Both the position numbers and the translations under genes were made by a program. From positions 1 through 25,000 of the forward strand of contig CAIIXF020000246.1 in the NCBI GenBank assembly GCA_903813345.2: a DNA stretch of 25,000 nucleotides. Direction: 5' to 3'. Position 1 is the stretch's first letter, and every line of letters starts with the position of its first letter. Shown here piece by piece: positions 1-11,683 of the stretch. The notes below the pieces were generated by a model, which ran no database searches, was not told where the DNA came from, and was given only the letters and a program-made list of their open reading frames with translations. The DNA is from Owenia fusiformis. Taxonomy: Eukaryota > Annelida > Polychaeta > Sabellida > Oweniidae.

Positions 1-110
1 TTTTGTGGTTGTAGAGTTGGTCTAGCCGTTTAAAGCATTGAACACACGAATCTAGGCGCTGTCGCCGTAACCGTGAGGTCTTGAGCTCGAGACCCGTCAG
101 CTCCTTGCGT
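1..110 (+). repeat. Degraded tRNA-derived SINE head (possible)
   Basis: An RNA polymerase III A-box-like string (TGTAGAGTTGG, about 10-20) is followed about 74 bases later by a B-box-like string (AGCTCGAGACC, 84-94) set in a context (GGTCTTGAGCTCGAGACCCG) typical of tRNA-derived SINEs in invertebrate genomes. The spacing suits a tRNA with a long variable arm or a SINE head. It does not fold into an obvious intact cloverleaf, and the 5' side may be cut by the window edge. The alternative is chance resemblance. Confidence 0.35.
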
Positions 111-1440
111 TTATTCATTCCCAAAGAAAGTTCTCTGTACCATTATACATGAAGGAATGATGGATGTACATGTTACTCAAGAAACTGTATTTAAGTATAT
201 TTTATTAATGTATTCCTTGGCCTCACACTGTGGAGCTCTGTGGTATCTGCAGCTCTCAAACTCACTAAAAGGCGGGTTGATCCGACCGAACATCCTCCGA
301 AAGCAAGGCTCCTGACATCATCCACTACGTTCCTGGAAGAACGAGGTACGAGTTCTGGGAGCCTGTGGTTGGAGGATGGATCCGAATGACTAAGTATGCT
401 TTCATTGAGACACTTTTTGAATCTGTGTGAATCAACGTCTACTTTGTTGCAGAGAATTACCATTTTCCTTAGTTATCTTGATTTGATTAATCCAATCAGG
501 GAGCTGATCGGGAGCAATGCTGTCACCGTTATATACTACTAAATCTCAAGCTATAATGTATTCTAATAGAAGTAATGAAGGCCAAGGGTTGTTCTGCCCT
601 TCCTAGAGTTTGAATTGACGTCCATTTGCATACCTCTAATATAATCCTTTGATCAAGCCTTGCCCAATCAGTTAGGATTGATCAATACGCGCAGTTTTTA
701 ATCAGAACAGTCTTTTGATGTTTCCTTCATCGGTAGCTGACATATATTCAAACTCCTATGAAGGACCATGTCGGTTACTTTTTAGATCATTACAATCTAG
801 TCAGAGATTTTTCCTATACGCTCTGGACCTTTCGGTAGAGGCGAGATAGGGTAAAAGATGCACCATCCAGCCTCGTTTATCAGATACTGTCCATAGTAGC
901 CTCAAATGTCATGGACTTACTCTGGCGGGGTAAACAAATGAGGCAAGAACAAGATTATTTAAACAAACGCCATCGGTCTTCTTCTTTATAACAAAGGCCG
1001 TATGATGCTTGATGGCAGCTTTTTCAAGAACAAGAGAGATAAATGATTGTTTTCAAGATTCAGACAAACTCCCAACATTTTGCTATAGTGGCACAAGAGT
1101 CCGTCGTGCACTTTATATAATTGTAATGTTGTTTCTTCATGCAGCAATCGCCCTTTGTTCGCCACTCTTGTGATAAATCGTCCTATAGCTTCGACGTCTG
1201 ACAACTGTGGGTAAAATATGTTATTTGCAAATTGTTTTCTAGACGTGAAATATTAGCAATATTTATAACAGCATAAGTAATCGTTCGGTATTTCCGTTCG
1301 TGAAATAATAGCTTAATGCTTTTCCCTACATTCATTTTTCGTTTGAGTCCGCGATGTCACGTTTTATACAGTTTGTACACATCGATCTAGTCGTTTATCT
1401 TCACCAGTTTTCATCTGAACCCAGTTAGGGTAATATGGAA

Positions 1441-1519
1441 ATCGACGGGCCTAGATATGTACGACCCATATATCTGTATATAAAATATCAATTGACGGTC
1501 CTAGACATGCACGACCCAT
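1441..1519. repeat. Two-copy direct repeat, 50-bp period
   Basis: A 29-bp segment at 1441-1469 recurs at 1491-1519 with 25 of 29 bases identical by hand alignment. Both copies contain the cores CTAGA and ACGACCCAT. The 21 bases between them are AT-rich. No wider family is visible in the window. Confidence 0.7.
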
Positions 1520-3568
1520 TCATGGACTTATGAATTGGTCATAGTTATTATAATGGTGGACTTTATTTGTAACCTAACAAAGACGGTAAACGATCATTAC
1601 AATAGGTTGAAACCTAGAAAACACATATAATTGATAGTGAAAATTGTAAAGTCTACAATGTAACTTAGGACACATTATACATGCCCCCCACCCCTCCTCT
1701 TTGGGTCGGCCCAAAAAGTTGTGCCGAAATTCAGGAGAAATTCCCATTTGAACTTTGTCAATTTATTACCTGCATCCCAATGGTACAAAAAGTGAGCCAA
1801 CTACACATTTGAAGTCCAAAAACAGCTTAGTTTCAGAAATACCCCAAATTACCTATAATCTACGCGAGGAAATAATTTCAAATGTAAAAGGCTCGGCGTT
1901 CATATGCAGTATCAAAAACAGAAGAAAAAGTAGCTTACCATGGTGGTTTGTTTCGTCACGTGACCTCAATGGCGTCCTTGAGGTACACAACTTCAAAGCT
2001 GTTATGATGATTTTCTCCCAGCCACGTGGTTCACTGTCCAGCAGTATATCTTCTAATTGTTTCTAATTGTCTAATTGCTTCCGGAGTAACTTTTTATTTG
2101 TCTCACGTCAGCAATTTCTTGATTTTTATCAGCAAGTTTTTGCTTCGTTTTCGAATTGTCTTATGCGATATTTACTAATCTTTATGCAGTATATTTCCAG
2201 CAATTTCTAAGTGTTTGTTTATTTCCAAAGCGTAACTTTCATTTGGCACGCCGTGTAGTATTAATAGTTAAACGATTATATAATTGAGGGATTGCGTTTC
2301 ATATTCCGCATGCTGTATCCGTGTCTCCTAATTTCTTTCATACAAACCAGAAATGCTAAATGAATTATTTTTTACTCAATTAAGCATCCAGCCATTTCTT
2401 CGTTGTCATATAATATTCCTATCTTTATCGTTTAACCAGCCCAGAAAATAGTTTTGAGTAGAGATTCCCGTTTTTCTAACTACTAGTCTGCAAGCTGATA
2501 TTCAGGTGATATGCTTGCAATGTCGGTTCGCTGAAATCCACTGCTTGAGCGGAAGCGTTCTTGTGATCAAGAAGGATTTCCCTCAAATCATACCAAGCTG
2601 CATAGTTCAGAATAGACCGACTTATATTTCGTGTATGCTTGTATCCACTCTTGTGTATGCATGTGTGGAATTCCTTGCCACCAAGTTTGCAAGTACAACG
2701 CCACCTAACTGGGAATACAACCTTGTCTACTGGGCCCAACGCACCAGGTGTAAGCCTACACAGGCCTCGTATTTCTAGTTACTAGATTCACTTCGGCTAT
2801 TACTTATAATATACTTGTTTAACTCACATTTGCATAAGAAATAGCTTTAGCTCACTGGTGAAAACGACGCATACTTGTCGATATACCCAATGATTCGCAT
2901 AAGTTCAAATACAGAACCAGGCCTTGGACCCGGGGATTCAAGGAACTTTGTGTTCCTCTCATCTTTGTCGCAGATATGTCAGTGTGATGCTCGTTAATTA
3001 CCGGGAAGGGAGCTAGACTTTAGCCAATCCCTCGTCGTAATTTCATGCTTCGCTAGAAGGAATTCTAGATGTCCTCTCTGATAAGGAACATTAGTCTAGA
3101 GTAATGAAGATTTGCAATAATGTCGCGTTACATATATATTTCTGTAAAGCTAATAATGTATCAAGCTTCATAGCCTTGTTCTATTGTGAGACTTGAGCCC
3201 TGGATTTGTCAGAACAAACTCATCGCAAAACGATTAAATAGTAACTATAACTATAATGTTATTTAACATATTCTGCAGTCGCATTAAGAGGTTGGAACTT
3301 CTGAAATCGTGTAATTCAAGATGCAAGTGAACAGGTGGATAAATATGTGGCGAAAGTGGGCAAGAATCTCATAGCATCAAGTTCCATCCTTGGTCCAAGG
3401 ATATTTCAATTTATTCCCATGAGTTGGAACTGTGATGCCCGATCTTGAGGGATGTCAAGTTCGTGTATTGATATTTTCTTTCAACAATAGGAAAACAATT
3501 TAGAAAGCCATATTTATCCAATCAAACGAAGTTCGTGGGGATATAGAGAACGACTCCGTCCACCCATC

Positions 3569-3599
3569 GGTCTGTCCGTCTGTCTGTATGTTCGTCTGC
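3569..3599. repeat. GTCT/GTCC simple-sequence stretch
   Basis: An imperfect tetranucleotide run of GTCT, GTCC and GTCTGTATG units. Such patches are common in invertebrate non-coding DNA and often lie inside decayed transposons. Nothing else here identifies an element. Confidence 0.55.
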
Positions 3600-4940
3600 A
3601 ATAACTCGAATACCGCAGGCCAAATATCCTTTATATTTTGTACGTATATATAAATGCCCTATGGCCTATGCTGCTCAACAACCGGTTTAGATATGGCGGC
3701 CTTTTACTGTATTTTAGGTACAACATACAAAACTCTAATATCAATGTTTTAAATTCATAAATAATTATATATTTTATATAAGATATTGATTCAGTTGAAA
3801 ATCTAATTATTAAAAAAACATGATGGCCATTTTGAAAAAATGGTTTTGCTGTCATATATTTGCTGCGAACACAACGCAATAGGTATGCTGTTTGATGTAA
3901 TACCATAGCAACCTACAGTAAACTACAAAAGATTAAGTCACTAATGGTCAATGTAACATTCAACACTTTCTATTTTGTACTATATCCTAGCACTATAAAT
4001 AACATTTATGAATTGTACTAATGTAAATAAATTAAAAATACACAGTAACGTTTATCAACAGAAATTCAAAATTCGCCGTGTGTCTGCCGTAGGAAATGTG
4101 ACTGTAAAAGTATCCGACCGCTGAAATTCTACGGAGAGCGTAGAAATGTTACTGACCGCAGAAATGATAGACCGCACGGTCGCCATAGGAAAAATGACTG
4201 GGGTGTTAGAATCATATTGCTCTGTCAAACGAAAATTTGACTGATAGGCCACCATTACCAAAAATGGCAGCGTTCGATGGGATTTGCTGCGCCATGCTTT
4301 TGTTGTTTTCTAGTTTTAAATCTAGATTTAGAAAATCATCACCCATCTGTTAGGTTGATTTTTAAATTACTTATACAATAACAATTACGACATCAAAATA
4401 GCCAAGCATTTCCCGATTGCATATACGTACCTACGTCTAAACCTCAGTTTACTGCTAACGAGTAATTTGCATGTGTTACATACGGCACTTCTAATTTTAA
4501 GATAGCTGAAAACGTTGATAAATTGCACTTTGGTCTGTTACTCCTTTTGCGGAATGAGTAGAATTGAAGTCATAATTTCTCGATCTTTATTAGGCGTGCT
4601 TGCATAATTGTAATTCCCTCGGTGGATTAAATCAAATAAATCTAGCTAATTCAATTAGCGTAACGATTACTTGTCACACTTGAAATGGATATCACCCATT
4701 CCATAAGTTAAAATAAGGAACCTGGGATATGTGTATTGTACCAACTGGACAAGACTTCTCTCCAATTCAGATGCGTTATTTTTCTCGCCACGACGAAATC
4801 TCGCAAAATCTCTTCGGATACGAAACTTCATTTTTTCGACTTTGAGAAGAATAAATTGGGCCTTTAACTTGAACAGAATTGTGTCTGAATGTACTATGGT
4901 AATCTTGGGAATGTGTGTACTAATTTCTATGCTTTTTATT

Positions 4941-4974
4941 CTTGCAGATCTGCCTGAGAGGAAAACTATAAATA
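4941..4974 (+). promoter_or_regulatory. Gene 1 5' end: TATA-like box or 5'-UTR splice acceptor
   Basis: Two readings compete just before the start codon. A perfect TATAAATA lies at 4967-4974, but a start site about 30 bases downstream would fall almost on the ATG at 5000. Alternatively, a pyrimidine-rich acceptor ending TTCTTGCAG at 4947 could begin a UTR exon that runs to 5002, with the core promoter farther upstream. CTATAAATAC also resembles a muscle MEF2 site at 9 of 10 positions. RNA 5' ends would decide between them. Confidence 0.35.
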
Positions 4975-4999
4975 CGAGGCGTACACACTATCGTAAATA

Positions 5000-5002
5000 A
5001 TG
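5000..5002 (+). CDS. Gene 1 coding exon 1 (Met only)
   Basis: The coding part of this exon is only the initiator ATG, followed by a consensus GTAAGT donor, giving a phase-0 intron. The same arrangement at 13613 in gene 2 supports the choice. The exon must extend upstream as 5' UTR. Confidence 0.82.
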
Positions 5003-8000
5003 GTAAGTTTTAGATTTTAGTTTCCGTTTTATGATTTTTATGAATGTGAGTGTAATTTTTCCTTTAGATGTCACCAAGAGAATTCTGCTTTTTACGACAA
5101 AAATGTAAAAAATGTGTTTCTTGAGAAAGTTAGTATCCTTTTATGAAATTTGGTCTCATTCAGTTACACGTAAATGTCATTTTATTGTAACACTAGACAT
5201 TGCATTATAATTCTCCATGTAAAATTCTGATCGTACACAAAGTTCTTTAGTAGGCTTATGTGGGTTCTTTTAATAGGAATTAAATCGAATGAGAACATAT
5301 GATACTAAGCTACTATTTATAAATCCAAACCATACATTGGTTTAACTCATAATAGATAATTAAGTAGTGAAGGATTTATAAGATGAATCAGATTACAAAT
5401 TTTTATGGAGGATGCTCTTCTTCAAAATGAACCGTCATGAGTAATATAGATGTCAGCTTTGATGATGTTGGGGATAAAAGTGTATCAGATAAGAGGGGGA
5501 ATCTAAGTCCATATTTACATGAAGATAAGTCCATTTGTGAATTCCGGGGTGTTTCCTTTATCGGAAAAGCAATAACACAAAATGAAAACGAATTCTAGAT
5601 ACATTGATGTAAAACATTGATTACGCACTCGACGAGCTCTTATTACGCAATGCTTTCGATTCCTCTCCGGCATTAACTGCGTACCATCGGAAGGTCTCAT
5701 ACGATCGAGACTAGCACCTAGGCAGTATATTTTGAACTATTTCTTTATGATAGCTGAGACCATGCATATTTCAACATAAGCGTTTCTTGAAACGGTTGAA
5801 CTATGCCTCAAAAACGTTATACTTCACAAAAATCCCCAACTTTTATCAACACTGTCTTTTCACAGAGGACTGTTTGTTTAATAATCAACTTAAATGTGAC
5901 ATCCCTTTGAATGTTGGATAAAAATCCTATAGGATACCTGACCACTGTGTATACCATTACCAGTTCGATAGATATTCTGATAGAAATGTAACAGTGCTTG
6001 ATTCATAAATGGATACCATTACTTTTTATGAAGCATACACAGTATGCAATATACTATTGATAGTGATTATTAGTCGCTTCAGCAGATACGATCCTCGGAT
6101 ACGATATCCTCCTAATAAACACTTGAACCATATTTATCAGCACTTGAACGTCATAATAAACTAATGAACTTATCGGATTTGGAAAAACTTAAATGTCGCC
6201 ACATGTTCACATCATATTGCTACATTATGCCTAAATACGTGTGCATGTATTATACACGAAAACGTCCTACAAACTTAAATAAAAACCACAGCCGTAAAAT
6301 CACGAGCCCTATCATAGGAGCTCATCTTCCTTTATACGATCTTAACAGCGTTATAGCATGCTATTAAATTGGATTTTATTACATTGCTTAAAAAAGTCGT
6401 ATTTTGTCAAATCTCAATGTGAACGACTTCGTATTTTATACTAGGACTTATTTGCACCTCTGTTCCTTTGTGTGACCAGCTAGCAAAAAGAAGGACGATT
6501 TTTCATACGAGTTGGATTTTGGAATATATTAAGAAAATGAAGATTACATACTATTATCCCGTAGGTATACTTTTCTTGAGGTTAAATTGACGTTATTTTT
6601 ATACCTTTAAACCTTGATGATATTTCAGGTGTATCGGATTATTTGTAAATGATGTTGATGAGGATAAATATCGAGATGTCAGGAGTTAAAGTGGCAGATA
6701 TTGACAATATTAGCAAGGAATTTGTGTAATACTTATGAAATATGCATGGGATTAAAAATATACTGACGGATTGTTTGGTCGATGATCTTTTTGTCCAATG
6801 TCTGTTTGTTATTTATATCATGACCAAAGTAAAAAGCAAGATCAATGGAATCATTAATGAATCAGTATAATTCAATGATTAAAGTATCTAGGTCATATAG
6901 CATCATGTTTACCAAAAATATTGCATATATTACAATTTTCTCTAATACGTTCCTAAAGATGACGTCATTGTCGTGTTGTTTATTACGACAATTAGACCAT
7001 AAAATATTTCAACGAACATGCATTTAAATCAGGTATCAATTATGATGGTATTAAAAGCTCAAACATAGTATCAAGCATCATACTTGTTTAATGTGATGAA
7101 TTTTTGTGTTTGTATTTTTGCCAAAAATGATGAATAATTTTCATTCCATGATCAAACCCTGGACATGCTATCCAAACACATGCATAATTCTTGGCAACAG
7201 TTTGATTGTTTCATACCAACATGTACGCATCTATCACGCCTGGACCATGATCATAACAAAAAGTTGGTGACGTTTCGAGATAAAGCTTGAAAGGCAGAAT
7301 TCGCCGTGAGCACCTGCTGTAAAGGAGAACACTGTCCACCGGAACATATTGTCTTACTTTTGCATTCATACAAACCTGGCCCGGTGTGGAAGAAATTATG
7401 GTCCCCCGGGGATTATGTTCCCCCTTCTTAACGGCCCTTACTGGCCATGATTGTGTATGCGATAATTAGGGAAAGAGGTCACCATCAAAATCAATGGAGA
7501 GTAGGATAATTTGATAGGACCTCCCGTCCTTTTACATTTGCCCTCCAATCGTGTATGATTCACTGGTAAAAATATAAGTCACCAGAACAATGATTGTTAA
7601 GTGAATACTAATTTCTCAAGCCAATTAAATGTTTTCGAAATTGTGTGATCACCACCTTTACAAGCAGTTATTCAAATCCATACAAAAGAATAGAAACGAT
7701 CTTAAAGAAACTGTTCCAAATTCTTATTATATATTTTTTCCATGTCATTTTCCAAAAGTGATCTACATCTGACTTATAATTCTTTTTTTTTAATTAAGAA
7801 TATTTTGCAAAAAATTGGAGAGCTCCTCTTCAATTATTCTAATTTGAATTCAGATAACATAACTAATTGTGAGTCTCGATATATTGGTTTATTTTTTCTC
7901 CAATAGTTTACACCCTCTACCCTTTGTTGTCACTTATCTTCAAAATTCTTGGCTGGTATTCACCATTGTGATACACAATTCCAATGATTTATTTAATAAT

Positions 8001-11000
8001 ATCTGATCTTTGTCGAATGCTTTTCAGGCTGGAGATGAGGAAACGTTCGAGATGACAGAGGAGCAAATTACAGGTAAAACATATCAACATATGAGTACTA
8101 TCCTAACTTTGAAAATTACCTTTAAATATTGGTTATCTAGTCATAATTCATATCATTATATCAGTACTGTGGGAACAGAAAATTGTCTCACCAATAAAAT
8201 CTTTATACAACTACTAAGATAATATTTGTATTCACGAGAGGGTCAATTTTCAAGTTCATTGTCCATCTCGCTTAGTGCCGTAAAAAGTGACACCAGGATC
8301 AATTTAACTGATTTTACAAAATGTGTCTCAATAAAAAATTAAATGAAAAATCACGAATGCTCATGATGCAACGATTCTGATTATATCAACCAAAATAAAG
8401 CATGATAACTCTTGATACGTAAAAATGTAACTGTTAATGGATTAATATATTTTCTCTGTGATAAAAATGAATTGAAAAACAATATTTCTAGTTGTGAGAG
8501 ATGTTTTCGATAATTACGTGGGAGAAGACGTGTATCTTTCCGTCAAGAAACTTGGTGACATCATGAAAGACTTAGGCTACAATCTCAAGAAACAGCAAAT
8601 CCGGTCCCTCATGGAGACGTGTGACGCAGATGGTAAGTAGCGTAAGTTGCGTGGTGCACTTTCCGTACCTAGCGGTGTGGGACACGTTCGTACGTTTGAC
8701 GTTTCTACCTAATCTGGGAGACGTTCGTATGTAACGCAGAATACGTTGTAACATAACTTTATGCAAGGCGTTGGTCTAATCACGACGTTATATTATGTCA
8801 TATGCCATATTAATTAACACCTCTGCATTTCTATCTGGCATTTTATATTTTATCACTAAATGAACATTTAAATCCATCAGCACTGATTAAAATGGTAATT
8901 TTTAAAAATATGTATGTGCTACATCCACTTGCAATTACATAATTGTGTTCACATGATTAAAGAGAACTTTGATTTTTGCACAACATTGTTATCTATATGC
9001 ACTTTGCTTAACTTAATTATTGATAATTATTTGCACACCTTCTTTATTTATAGGAAGAGGTAATTTCATCAGCGAAACTGCTTGTTTCATCAATAGAAAC
9101 TGCTTGTTTCATCAGCAGAAATTGCTCGTTTCATCAGCATACTAACCTCATAGAATAGATAATTAATGTATCCATATACTTATCATCTCATAGTTTTTCT
9201 CATCATCATGAAATGGTTACTAAGAGTAGCATCTAGTTTTGGTTATGAATTATAATTAGTGACGGTATAAAAGTTGAAGGTTAATGGCCGTCGTACATGG
9301 TTCTATCCCTCCGATTAGGAATCATGGGACATACCTCCCTTGCTTACCGTCTTCTTGGGCTAGCGCTTATTGATAATTTAAGCAACTCCATACGATAATT
9401 GGGAATTAGGTAGTCAATTATAACTTCTTCAGAATGTATAGTAAAATCTCAGGAAAACATAAAAAATTGACTGAAGATGCCCAATTATCAAATTATCATC
9501 TTTGAATTATCAAATGGTTATAATTCTTGCTTATTTAGGACGTTTGCTTCAATGTAGTTTAATTGGCCCTGAACACCATATGCCCTATATGTACAGCTAG
9601 AATGAGATCACAAACTAACACACGCGCGCGACCTTTTTGCGACGTGTCTTAGAATATGTGCATCTTTGCTAGAACAATATTTGATATTAAATTTCATGCA
9701 AAATATTTTATCTTCGAATTCCAATTCAAACTGCAGAATACATGCTAGAATCAAGAACATATTTAGATGAAGTGTTGCTTAAACAAAAAGCTTTGTTGAT
9801 CCCAACTCAAGAGATTAGATCATAATCCATCCTGACCATGGCCGTTACATGTAACGGCAGTAGGACTGATCATCAATGGTCCATTATATAATATACTTTA
9901 GGCAAATTGCAATGTGGCAATATTTGAATGTAGAAATGTTAAAAGGACTACCACGTACCGTTGAGTAAAACGTTATCTTACGTCAAGTCTCCGGTCCTTT
10001 TTCTTTGACAAATGAAAAATTGCCAGAGTATGTGTATTGCAAGCTACGTCATGAGAGAACAACTCCTATCACATCAGATAATTCCATCTGAAGTAGAAGT
10101 AAAACAATTGATGGGAAGGGGGAAATTCAAATAAGTCAATGCTTAGAAACATTCTGCTTTGAGTTAACCATCGAAATGAAGACAAAAAACTAACGATTCT
10201 GTGTCATAAGACACATTTTACATGGCTTTTATTGTGTGTGGTGTTTTATAGAGGGCGACCAATTATATGTGCCATCTTCTACGCTTTTGCTACTTTGCTA
10301 GTAAAGTATTCATTGTCGATGTGCTAGACTGTCCATTACGCTTGTTTACTTGTCATTAAACAACCGAATAGTGCTAGGTGTATCACAAACACTTCACCGC
10401 TATACTCTAAAAACTTACAATCGTATAACAATTTGCTTAACTCGTGACGATTTTTTAAAAGTTACATATCAAAATACAAACTAAATGCGACCTCTATCTT
10501 AAAATAAATGAAAATTTACTTATTATGTGATTATATGATATGAATAAAAGAGCCTGTGTATTTCCGTCATCAATCATGTAATTTACAAAGTCATTCCATT
10601 GGTGTTGATATTGGCTTTGGCACCCCCTTTACGTGATATTATAACATTTATAACTCCATTATAGGCAGTGGAACGCTGGACTTTGACGAGTTCTTGCCCT
10701 TAGTAGCGCACGAGATGAAGAAGAAAGAAGACGAGAAATTCTACTTTAATCTGTTTAGGATCCTCGACAAAAAGAAGAGGGGATGGATCGGTGTTAATGA
10801 CATGAGGTAGGAACGAGCTTCTTAATACATTGGACATTTTCCCCCTCCTATATTGTTGATCTATTAAGTTATTAATTAAGTTATTAATCATTATCCATTT
10901 ATATCAAATGGCTTCAGATTCATATTTTTCTTGGCAAAGTCAAACTCCACGTGAAAGAAGAAATGCTCTGAGACTCAGAAGCTAGAAGTAATTCCTAAGC

Positions 11001-11683
11001 TAGATGTAGCTTTCCGAACAACTCAAAGCAAGTCTCCTAAAAAGGAAAGATCCTCTGACGATATTTCGCATTTTGTTGTGTAGGTACATCCTAGAAGGAA
11101 TGTCAAAGGAGCTCGAACTTACCACTGAGGAGATAGATGACATGATAACTGATATCGACGAGGATGGTAACGGACAAGTCAGCTTCCAAGGTATGAATAA
11201 TGTAAAACAATCATTTAAAGATGGCAGCTGCATCACCATTTTCAAACCTCATCAATCTCATTGTATTTCTAATTGTCAAGTTTTTTTTATTGTTCAACAT
11301 TGTTTCAATTGACAATAACTTGCATGTTGTCTTGTCAACAATTCCCATTTATATGCAACCTATTGATTTAAAGAAATAAATGTGAAGTTTGTATCAAAAA
11401 GTCGAAACTCGATCAACAATCAAAACGTACATTTAAATATGGCCTAAACACAGAACGATTGCCATGCCATCTTTACTTAAAAAGATATTTCTAACGATCT
11501 TAGCCTATGGTTTATATTTTAGCTTACATACACTGGCATCATTATCCAATATCGCGTTTGAATGGATTAAAGTTCAGAATCGATGTTACTTGCATTGAAA
11601 AACATCAATTGTATTTTTGCAAAGAAAATAGTCTTGTCTTATTTAACTTTTCAGAATTCCTTACCCTGATGACGTCAGAGTAA
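5000..11683 (+). CDS. Gene 1: troponin C-like EF-hand protein, 155 aa, six coding exons
   Basis: Join 5000-5002, 8028-8073, 8492-8632, 10665-10806, 11084-11190, 11655-11683. The protein is a dumbbell EF-hand Ca2+ sensor, probably the thin-filament Ca2+-binding subunit that acts with troponin I and T. EF1 (around residues 22-41) lacks the acidic DxDxDG pattern and its loop is one residue short. EF2 loop 61-72 (DADGSGTLDFDE) is canonical. EF3 loop 98-109 (DKKKRGWIGVND) is basic and ends in Asp, so it should not bind. EF4 loop 136-147 (DEDGNGQVSFQE) is canonical. Active sites 2 and 4 match arthropod TnC; calmodulin would keep all four. The start is fixed by an ATG directly before GTAAGT, as in gene 2 and many calmodulin and TnC genes. 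All splice phases agree and there are no internal stops. A divergent calmodulin-like protein is the alternative. Confidence 0.92.
5003..8027 (+). other. Gene 1 intron 1 (3.0 kb)
   Basis: AT-rich intron between the Met exon and exon 2. No further coding exon or known repeat was recognised. It contains one TGACGTCA palindrome at 6960-6967. As a long first intron it is a plausible place for muscle enhancers, but nothing specific can be shown. Confidence 0.8.
8028..8073 (+). CDS. Gene 1 coding exon 2, N-terminal helix
   Basis: The acceptor ends TTTTCAG and the donor is GTAAAA. It encodes residues 2-16, an acidic N-terminus ending MTEEQIT, the usual TnC and calmodulin lead-in to EF1. It ends in phase 1, and the split codon gives Val17. 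Confidence 0.9.
8074..8491 (+). other. Gene 1 intron 2
   Basis: A 418-nt AT-rich phase-1 intron. Nothing else was recognised in it. Confidence 0.8.
8492..8632 (+). CDS. Gene 1 coding exon 3: degenerate EF1 and start of EF2
   Basis: The acceptor ends TTTCTAG and the donor is GTAAGT. It encodes residues 17-63 plus the first base of Gly64. The EF1 loop is inactive and one residue shorter than in gene 2, which explains 141 nt against 144. The exon stops inside the EF2 loop after DAD, with phase 1, at the same position as in gene 2. Confidence 0.95.
9064..9139. repeat. 22-bp minisatellite, 3.5 copies
   Basis: Units start at 9064 (21 bp), 9085, 9107 (22 bp each) and a partial copy at 9129. Each starts TTTCATCA and contains GAAACTGCTTG or a close variant. 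It lies within gene 1 intron 3. Confidence 0.85.
9841..9858. repeat. Perfect 18-bp palindrome
   Basis: GCCGTTACATGTAACGGC reads the same on both strands. The symmetry stops at the next base on each side. It lies in gene 1 intron 3. It may bind a dimeric factor or be a chance or repeat-derived palindrome. Confidence 0.8.
10665..10806 (+). CDS. Gene 1 coding exon 4: rest of EF2, linker, EF3
   Basis: The acceptor ends CATTATAG and the donor is GTAGGA. It completes the active EF2 loop (GSGTLDFDE), then a lysine-rich linker (MKKKEDEK), then EF3 with its inactive loop. It ends in phase 2 within Arg111. In gene 2 this boundary does not exist: the matching sequence is continuous with EF4. Confidence 0.93.
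11084..11190 (+). CDS. Gene 1 coding exon 5: EF4 entry helix and loop
   Basis: The acceptor ends TTGTGTAG and the donor is GTATGA. It encodes residues 112-146, including TTEEIDDMI and most of the EF4 loop DEDGNGQVSFQ. It ends in phase 1 within the Glu codon at loop position 12. Confidence 0.93.
11191..11654 (+). other. Gene 1 intron 5
   Basis: A 464-nt AT-rich phase-1 intron. Nothing else was recognised in it. Confidence 0.8.
11655..11683 (+). CDS. Gene 1 terminal coding exon: last helix of EF4 and stop
   Basis: The acceptor ends CTTTTCAG. With the phase-1 G it reads EFLTLMTSE and then TAA. The length (29 nt) and the ending LMTSE match the type A terminal exon of gene 2. No second terminal exon was found for this gene. 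Confidence 0.93.

Larger units (their letters stand above)
111..4930. other. Intergenic region with no supportable gene
   Basis: Both strands carry only short open frames with frequent stops, no recognisable domain and no consistent exon borders. Visible contents are a 29-bp direct repeat (1441 and 1491), a C-rich patch at 1684-1698, a short repeat of TCTAATTG near 2051-2077, a GTCT/GTCC-rich stretch at 3569-3599, and a patch of degenerate GTAGAAATG-like repeats at about 4090-4200. This probably includes the 5' regulatory region of gene 1, but no promoter elements can be placed with confidence before about 4940. Confidence 0.6.
8633..10664 (+). other. Gene 1 intron 3 (2.0 kb)
   Basis: Non-coding. 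It holds a 22-bp tandem repeat (9064-9139) and an 18-bp perfect palindrome (9841-9858). No additional EF-hand exon was recognised on either strand. Confidence 0.8.

Noticed and set aside
191-1204. Minus-strand open frames of 90 and 72 codons, considered as a transposon or gene fragment.
   Set aside because: The frames between them are broken by stops and no reverse transcriptase, transposase or other motif was recognisable.
1930-1950. Minus-strand ATG in a good context (CCACCATGG) followed by GTAAGC, like a Met-only exon of a divergent gene.
   Set aside because: No EF-hand or other recognisable exon follows on the minus strand down to base 1.
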